Assembly: GCA_024516035.1 (NCBI GenBank)
Contig: CM044956.1
Span: forward strand, 29,186,410-29,250,409
DNA length: 64,000 nucleotides
From: Bactericera cockerelli
Lineage: Eukaryota > Arthropoda > Insecta > Hemiptera > Triozidae
Direction of reading: 5' to 3'
Shown here: positions 58,647-64,000 of the stretch, piece after piece
Layout: every line of letters begins with the position of its first letter
Position numbering within the stretch: the first letter of the stretch is position 1
The notes under the pieces: model-generated
Seen by the model: the letters and a program-made list of their open reading frames with translations, nothing else
What the model was told of the DNA's origin: nothing
Databases searched by the model: none
Program-made: the position numbers and the translations under genes

Positions 58647-61600
58647 CTAAATAAAGGCACAGCACATGATGCACGCCAGCACGAGGAACGGGAAGATCAG
58701 GTAGACACCTATCCTTGGCTTGCAGGAGGAGATGAGAATCGTGACGTCATCGGGCTCGTGTTCTATCCCGTCCCGTGTGGGCACCTCCACTATCACCTGT
58801 GGAGGGGGAGGGGAGAGAGACACCAACATGGCTTAGTAAAGAAATTTTCCAGAGATGATAATGAAATAATAATAATCTTGCGAGTGCATTTCAAAACACA
58901 CGTCCAATTTACGAGGTACGTCCGGAAAGTAAGGGGACAATTGTCGTAGGGGTTGGTAGGAATGTCTTTTTTTCAAGGTTGGCATACCTGCTTGTAGGGG
59001 AACTCCTAACGGTCACAATGAGCCCTTGCCCATCTCAGTTCATTGGAAAATGTCGTCGCTGGAGCCCGTCGCGTCAACCTCTACAGGTGCCGTTTGCTCC
59101 ACCTACCGCAGGTGCGAGATTCGGGCAGTTTATCACTTTGCGTAGTAATTCAGCTGCTGAAATTCATCCTCAGCTATTGAAAACCTATGGACCTGAGGTG
59201 ATTTCACGTTCCAAGGTTTTCAAGTGGGTTAAGAAGTTTAAAGAAGGTCGCACAAACACACACGATGAAGAAAGAAGAGGCCGTCTGTCGTTTCAGAAGA
59301 ACTTGTGCAGCAAGTCAATGAAAAAGTCGCAGCGATCGTCGTGTGACCCTCAAAACCGTATTCCTCTGACCTGGCGCCCTCGGATTTTCATCTGTTCACG
59401 AAACTGAAGGAGCTATTGGCTGGAAAAAGGTTTTTCAGCTACGAGGAGGTCAAGGAGACTGTGGAGAAGTGGCTGTTGGAGGTGGAGCAGAGCGTGTATG
59501 ACGAAGGCATAAAAAAGTTCGGACCCAGGATGCAGAAGTGAGTGGAGCTTGTCGGTGATTATGTGGAGAAATAAAGGACTATATTTGGAACTTAGGTACC
59601 CTATAAATTTTATGAAAATATATGCATTTTTCGAGTTTTAACATCAATTGTCCCTTACTTTCCGGACGTCCCTCGTAATTACATTTATATTTAAGTACAT
59701 CAGATTCTCGACAGTATGGGGATTTTAAATGCATTATACAATTTATACATAATTATTATGTAGTGAAAATCATCTCATTTGCATATTCAGTTTCATGTTA
59801 TGTTAGGAGTTTACAATTTGCTGAAACCTGAGCATCTGAGAACAATACATTGATTTTTTTACAGTACTTTAAAAAAAGGAGTATTTCAACCATTTTTTTT
59901 TTTATTTTTATTTGTAGCCATGAAACAGCTACTGTAGATGCTGATAGTTCTGTGTTGTAGCTTGCCCATCCCGTAGGACACTACCCCTGTGATGGACAAG
60001 AAGTGAACTCTAAAACTTGAACTATTTTATAATCAATAATTTTTTTTTGGCCAATTTGTAAATTTGATAATTCAATTCATATCAAACAGTTTAAAAAAAA
60101 ACCGAAATATGGTTATTAATGAAGTGTATTGGTTCCCATTTGATATTGTATCTAAGGATGGTGTTAGATAAAAACAAGGGTTGGTGGAAGAGATTGCCAT
60201 AGAAAATAACCCCGCCCTTTAGTTAGGACATATTATGTATTATATATTTTTTTTTTCTTGTTTATATTATTATTATTGTCATTTTTATATTTACTTTTTC
60301 CCATTATTTGTCTGTTATATGTTCTACTAATAAAGTGTTTCTAAATAAATAAATAAAAGAATACTAACTTTTTTTCCTTTGGAATTAATGAAATCCAGAG
60401 GAAAGTGACACTCAGTCTGGTTGATGCAGGCATCATGAGAAGAGCTCAAGTTGGAATGGGACAAGGTGGGCTTGTAGATGTTGAACACAGCATGCAGGTC
60501 ATTGGACACGAGATCATTGTCACTGTAGAAGATGTAGTAATAGTAGCCATCCTGAGAAACCTAGATACGATAGACATGAGTGAGACGTGACACTACTTTC
60601 CATGCTAGAAATCTGATTCATCTTCTTTCTTACACTTAAGGGGTAGTGCATAGTTCAACGCTAATGAGAGCGTTAACTAGAGATCCTTTAAGCCTAATGG
60701 ATAAATTAACTGAGTTGTTCAGTGCATAGTGCTAATAGTTTTAATTTCAGAGCTAGTTTCATAAAATGATGTTTGCTTAATATACGAGCTCTCTAATAGG
60801 TTGATTAAAAAATGGGACAAAAAAAATGGCTGTGAACAAGATTCTAGAATCATTTTATTACTTCCGAGAAATTTTTAATATTAGAAATCGGATTTCAATT
60901 AATTATTTGTGAGACCACTAAGTCTGACTAAGCACTAAGGCCTTAATATTCTTCAAGTTCCCTCACTTGTGTTCCACAGACATGTGAGTGACTCGTGTGA
61001 GGAAGTGAGCGTCGGTGCAGCGATCCGACTCATTGAACTGATGACTCAGTAATATGAGTCCGTCGTAGCAGTGCAGGAGACCCTGTTCAAAACTGGACAT
61101 GTCGGATTCTTGCTCGGTAATGTTGCCGTGAGCCACCACTGTGGACCAACAATAATAATATATGCGGAATAATGGTCTATTCTGTTTCCAACAGGTATCT
61201 TTGTTTTGTCAATTGGTGGAGAAACTGGGGTGAAATTTTGACTTCACTTGCAAGGAGTTTTGACGAACTTTTACAAGACAAGTCTTAAAAACAGTTGGAC
61301 ACACTAACTGTAATAAAAATAAATTGTAGGGAACTTTTTTCCGCTTTAATATTTTTGGACAATATTATTAGAGAAGAGGACGACTGCATTTGAGAAAATC
61401 AGTAACAAAGCAAAGTGTCCAAAATTTAGATGGTTCTAAGGAAGCCAAATGTGCTTTCCAGGCCTATTGTACTGGACACCTTTCACAGTCCACAAAACAT
61501 GCAAAACAATATAAATAGTTTTCCGAAATTATTGCAAGCTCGACGTTTTTTTTACGGCTCATATTATACTGGACTAACAGTCCTTTTGTTTTTATTGAAT

Positions 61601-63514
61601 AATCAGGATTATGTTGAAGGTAGTGAAGCAACTCACCAGCTCTGTCCCACACCATTTCCGCCTGACGTCTCAACTTCTTGCTCAACTTGTGGTCAATAAT
61701 CTTGCTGGCTGACTGTTTGAGCAGCGCCACATCATCATCATCCACTTCATTACTTGTCAACTCCCGCGCTAGATTCTCGTCTGCCTGTTGGTTCACCACC
61801 TCAGCTGCTGTTTCAAATGTTACCTGTACAAAACATACTGTAGTGGATCATACTAATCTTGTTTCAAATGTTATCTGTACAAAACATACTGTAGTGTATC
61901 ATACTAATCTTGTTTCAAAACTTACCTGTAGGAAGAGATATTGTGGTGGATCATTTTAATCTAAGAGTTCTAGCTAGATCATACCTGTACTTACATGTTG
62001 AATTAAAATCGTAATAAACCTCAGATGATAAATAATGAAACTGAATATAAACAGAAGTCAAAATGACTGGAATTTATGGTTTCAGTTTCAGTTGAAACTA
62101 CATACAATTAAAACTATGACCTAATGAGATCTTTTGTAACCAGATGATTCTAACCGCCAAAGCGCCGCCGAATGACCGCGGAAGTTTTTTTTGATAAAAA
62201 CCTCGAGGTGCAAGCATTTGAAACTCATAACCAAAATTTCATATCATAAACTTGAACCATATGCCCGTGGTAAGCCGAATGCGGAAAAAAAAGGTATGAA
62301 TCTTTTACTAATTTTGGGGGTGCTCGTAAAAGAAGTTAGGGGTATCAAAAAAAGGTCAAGTCATCTTCTATTCGATGAGGCAAACACGAATATGAAGAAA
62401 AAAATTAAAAAGTTTGTCCAAGAAAGTCAAGATTACAAAAGAAAATACATACGAACTAGGTTTAGCGTAAGTATACACGCTCGTTTTGTTTTTCTTGGCG
62501 TTGCAAATCTAGCGTTTTGCTTGATTTGGTTGAACGTCCTGAGTTGAGGTATTCAGGACGGGGTTTTCGGGAGGGAGCAAAAACTTTGTTAGAAAAGGCT
62601 GGCTTTTAATTTGTCAGAATGTATTTGATTGATTTTTATCATAAAATGATGTAATTTCATAGCGCGCGATTAGCTCAGTGGTTAACACTCGTTTTCCATG
62701 CGGAAGTTCCCGGGTTCGATCCCCCGTGCCGACAAAAATTTGTATTCTTAATTTGTTTACAATTGTTTGTAAGGGATACCTTTCCGGAGCGCTCGTGTTA
62801 GACCCAGCACCTAATTGGGAAATTATTTGTCACTTCTCGCCCATCAGAGGGGAGGCATACTACGGGATGGGCAGGTACAACACAGACCACAAGCGTCAAC
62901 AGTAGTTTCCTGTTTCATGGCTACGAAATAAAAATGGCTGTGAAACATCATCTTAAAAAAAAAAAAATACATACCTTGACCTCGTTGTTGGGGTTCTTAA
63001 CTTGGCTCTGTTTCTTGTGATGATCCATGAACCCACACGTGCGCAGCTGCTTTTCTCCTTTCACCACAAGAATGCTGGCTCCAGAATATCTGATAGTTGA
63101 GTTATATTTATATATTAGGTAAATAAATATTGTTTTATTTTTTGTTTTTTGTCACTGAGCAATGGTGCTTAAAATTCAATGTACCTACTGAAGCGCAAAT
63201 CACCTATACGAACTTAAAAGACAATACATTCAACAGGGTGGACCAAAAAATGGTCTGACAAAGCAGGTGTAACTTGCTTGTAATATACATTGTACCTTAT
63301 GATAAAAGAAAAGAAATAAATTTACTTCTTACCTAGAACACACAGACAAGTTTACTGTAGACCCTTGTGGCAAATAGAAACCCCAGTATTCCAAAGTATC
63401 ATCTGGCAATGTCATGGACTTCATGAGGCGGATATGTTTTCGTTTTTTGCTGTAGCTGGGTTTCCCTTGAATTTGAAATGCACTGAATGTTGAATTCATC
63501 TTCAGTGTGTGAGC
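58647..63514 (-). CDS. APD1-4/DUF4792-DUF4793-like membrane protein, 3' six exons
   Basis: Partial: upstream exons lie beyond the window. Exons are 63514-63333, 63089-62975, 61823-61637, 61138-60967, 60551-60369 (possibly starting at 60560) and 58796-58647. Readable blocks are YWGFYLPQGSTVNLSVCSR, YSGASILVVKG, KKLRRQAEMVW, YYYYIFYSDNDLVSND, VIVEVPTRDGIEHEPDD, and a C-terminal membrane helix (IGVYLIFPFLVLACIMCCAF). The order and these phrases recall the domains called DUF4792 and DUF4793 in insect proteins and plant APD1-4. The RING of plant APDs is not seen here. Function is unknown to me. Exons join in phase except 60967-60551, where the strong donor AA|GTGAGG gives phase 2 but the next exon needs phase 0. 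The real donor may be TCT|GTGGAA, or an exon is missed. A mariner lies in the last intron. Confidence 0.7.
58912..59675 (+). mobile_element. Internally deleted mariner transposon
   Basis: The inverted ends are CGAGGTACGTCCGGAAAGTA and the complement of CGAGGGACGTCCGGAAAGTA, flanked by TA (58910-58911 and 59676-59677). The plus strand reads an N-terminal helix-turn-helix part (SAAEIHPQLLKTYGPEVIS, KWVKKFKEGRTNTHDEE). A frame change and deletion follow. Then comes the C-terminal DLAPSDFHLFTKLKEL block, which contains the last Asp of the DD34D triad. The middle catalytic Asps are missing. At 764 bp it is about 0.5 kb short of a full mariner and cannot make transposase. Confidence 0.9.
59880..60010 (-). 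repeat. SINE D, 3' fragment
   Basis: Poly(T) then 'tgtagccatgaaacagctac' and 'gcccatcccgtaggacacta' are the complement of the tail of the SINE at 62662 (CTACGGGATGGGCAGGTACA, TTTCATGGCTACGA). Confidence 0.72.
61824..61945 (+). repeat. ~51-bp tandem repeat reaching a splice acceptor
   Basis: 'tgtttcaaatgttacctgta' with 'acatactgtagtggatcata' is repeated twice, and a third, decayed copy ends near 61945. The repeat covers the acceptor of the 61823-61637 exon, so acceptor-like GTACAG occurs at least twice upstream. Confidence 0.75.
62662..62968 (+). mobile_element. tRNA-type SINE D abutting a splice donor
   Basis: Head GCGCGATTAGCTCAGTGGTT has A box TAGCTCAGTGG and B box GGGTTCGATCCCC. The body has CTACGGGATGGGCAGGTACA, and the poly(A) ends at 62967-62968. 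On the minus strand the donor of exon 63089-62975 begins only about six bases away. Confidence 0.82.
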
Positions 63515-64000
63515 CTTAAAAATAATATACAATAAATATTTCAAAATGCTTCAATTACACTAGAAGTCCAATAAACGAAAATTCCGGACTATCGGGCGGT
63601 GCCCCTTCCTTTTAGTGTAGACTTTGCCGTAAAACAAATGTATGTAAAATTATACAAACATAAATCATAATTGAAGGAACAGTTAGGTTAATAATTAAAC
63701 TACAAATACAGTATGCAAATACAACAAAATTGAATTTACATTTCAATTTTTTAATGTATGTATGTACAATTGAACACGTTCTGTAAAACATATTTCACTT
63801 AGATTTAAAAAAAAAAGTCATGAATGTCTTTCTGTTTTCTTGACTTTTGACGTTTTTAATTAAATTCCGGATGATCCCAAACTATACCTTAAACTTCCGA
63901 ATAACTCTCGAGCGTTTTTATTTGCTTTAAAGACACACTTTTCAAACTATTTTTTTACAATTTTCCGGAGCGATGCCGGACTATCGGGCATTCCGGACTA
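63515..64000. other. Intron of the minus-strand membrane-protein gene
   Basis: Upstream of the acceptor TTATTTTTAAG at 63515 no further exon is recognisable. 'ttccggactatcgggc' at 63583-63598 and 'gccggactatcgggcattcc' at 63974-63993 are a repeated phrase, possibly ends of an unclassified repeat. Confidence 0.5.

Overview
The window is eukaryotic, AT-rich and dominated by transposons. It holds three split genes with GT-AG introns and one Gly/Cys-rich secreted protein gene. TA-flanked MITEs, a mariner copy and an R2-type retrotransposon point to an arthropod, most likely an insect; I cannot name the order or species from sequence alone. There is no sign of bacterial operons, CRISPR arrays or phage.

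Layout. 1-11.7 kb has no host gene I can support. It holds a palindromic MITE (893-1745), SINEs, and a nest at 5.2-10.6 kb: a 5S-derived SINE split by a Jockey/CR1-like retrotransposon, itself split by a piggyBac-like MITE and by a retrotransposon with a restriction-like endonuclease. 11726-19744 is an 8.0-kb foldback/MULE-like element whose terminal inverted repeats are arrays of ~148-bp tandem units, flanked by the 9-bp duplication TAGAAATTT. It ends about 65 bp beyond the stop codon of the secreted-protein gene (19809-20462, minus). 20.5-35.9 kb is repeat-rich and gene-free, with a hAT MITE that has a perfect 8-bp duplication, a 721-bp tandem duplication and a ~186-bp satellite-like array.

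The gene-rich part starts at 35.9 kb. Phosphatidylserine synthase (minus, 35949-44152, eight exons) makes phosphatidylserine by base exchange in the ER. ASCC1 (plus, 50161-55768, six coding exons) is a KH and 2H-phosphoesterase subunit of the ASC-1 complex. They are divergent and about 6 kb apart, and the gap between them is filled with inverted-repeat elements. A third gene (minus, 58647-63514, 5' end outside the window) resembles insect membrane proteins related to the N-terminal/middle domains of APD1-4 (DUF4792/DUF4793); a deleted mariner sits in its last intron. The three genes share no evident pathway.

The most notable findings are the foldback element and a SINE system in which 5S-rRNA-type and tRNA-type heads are joined to one common central domain.
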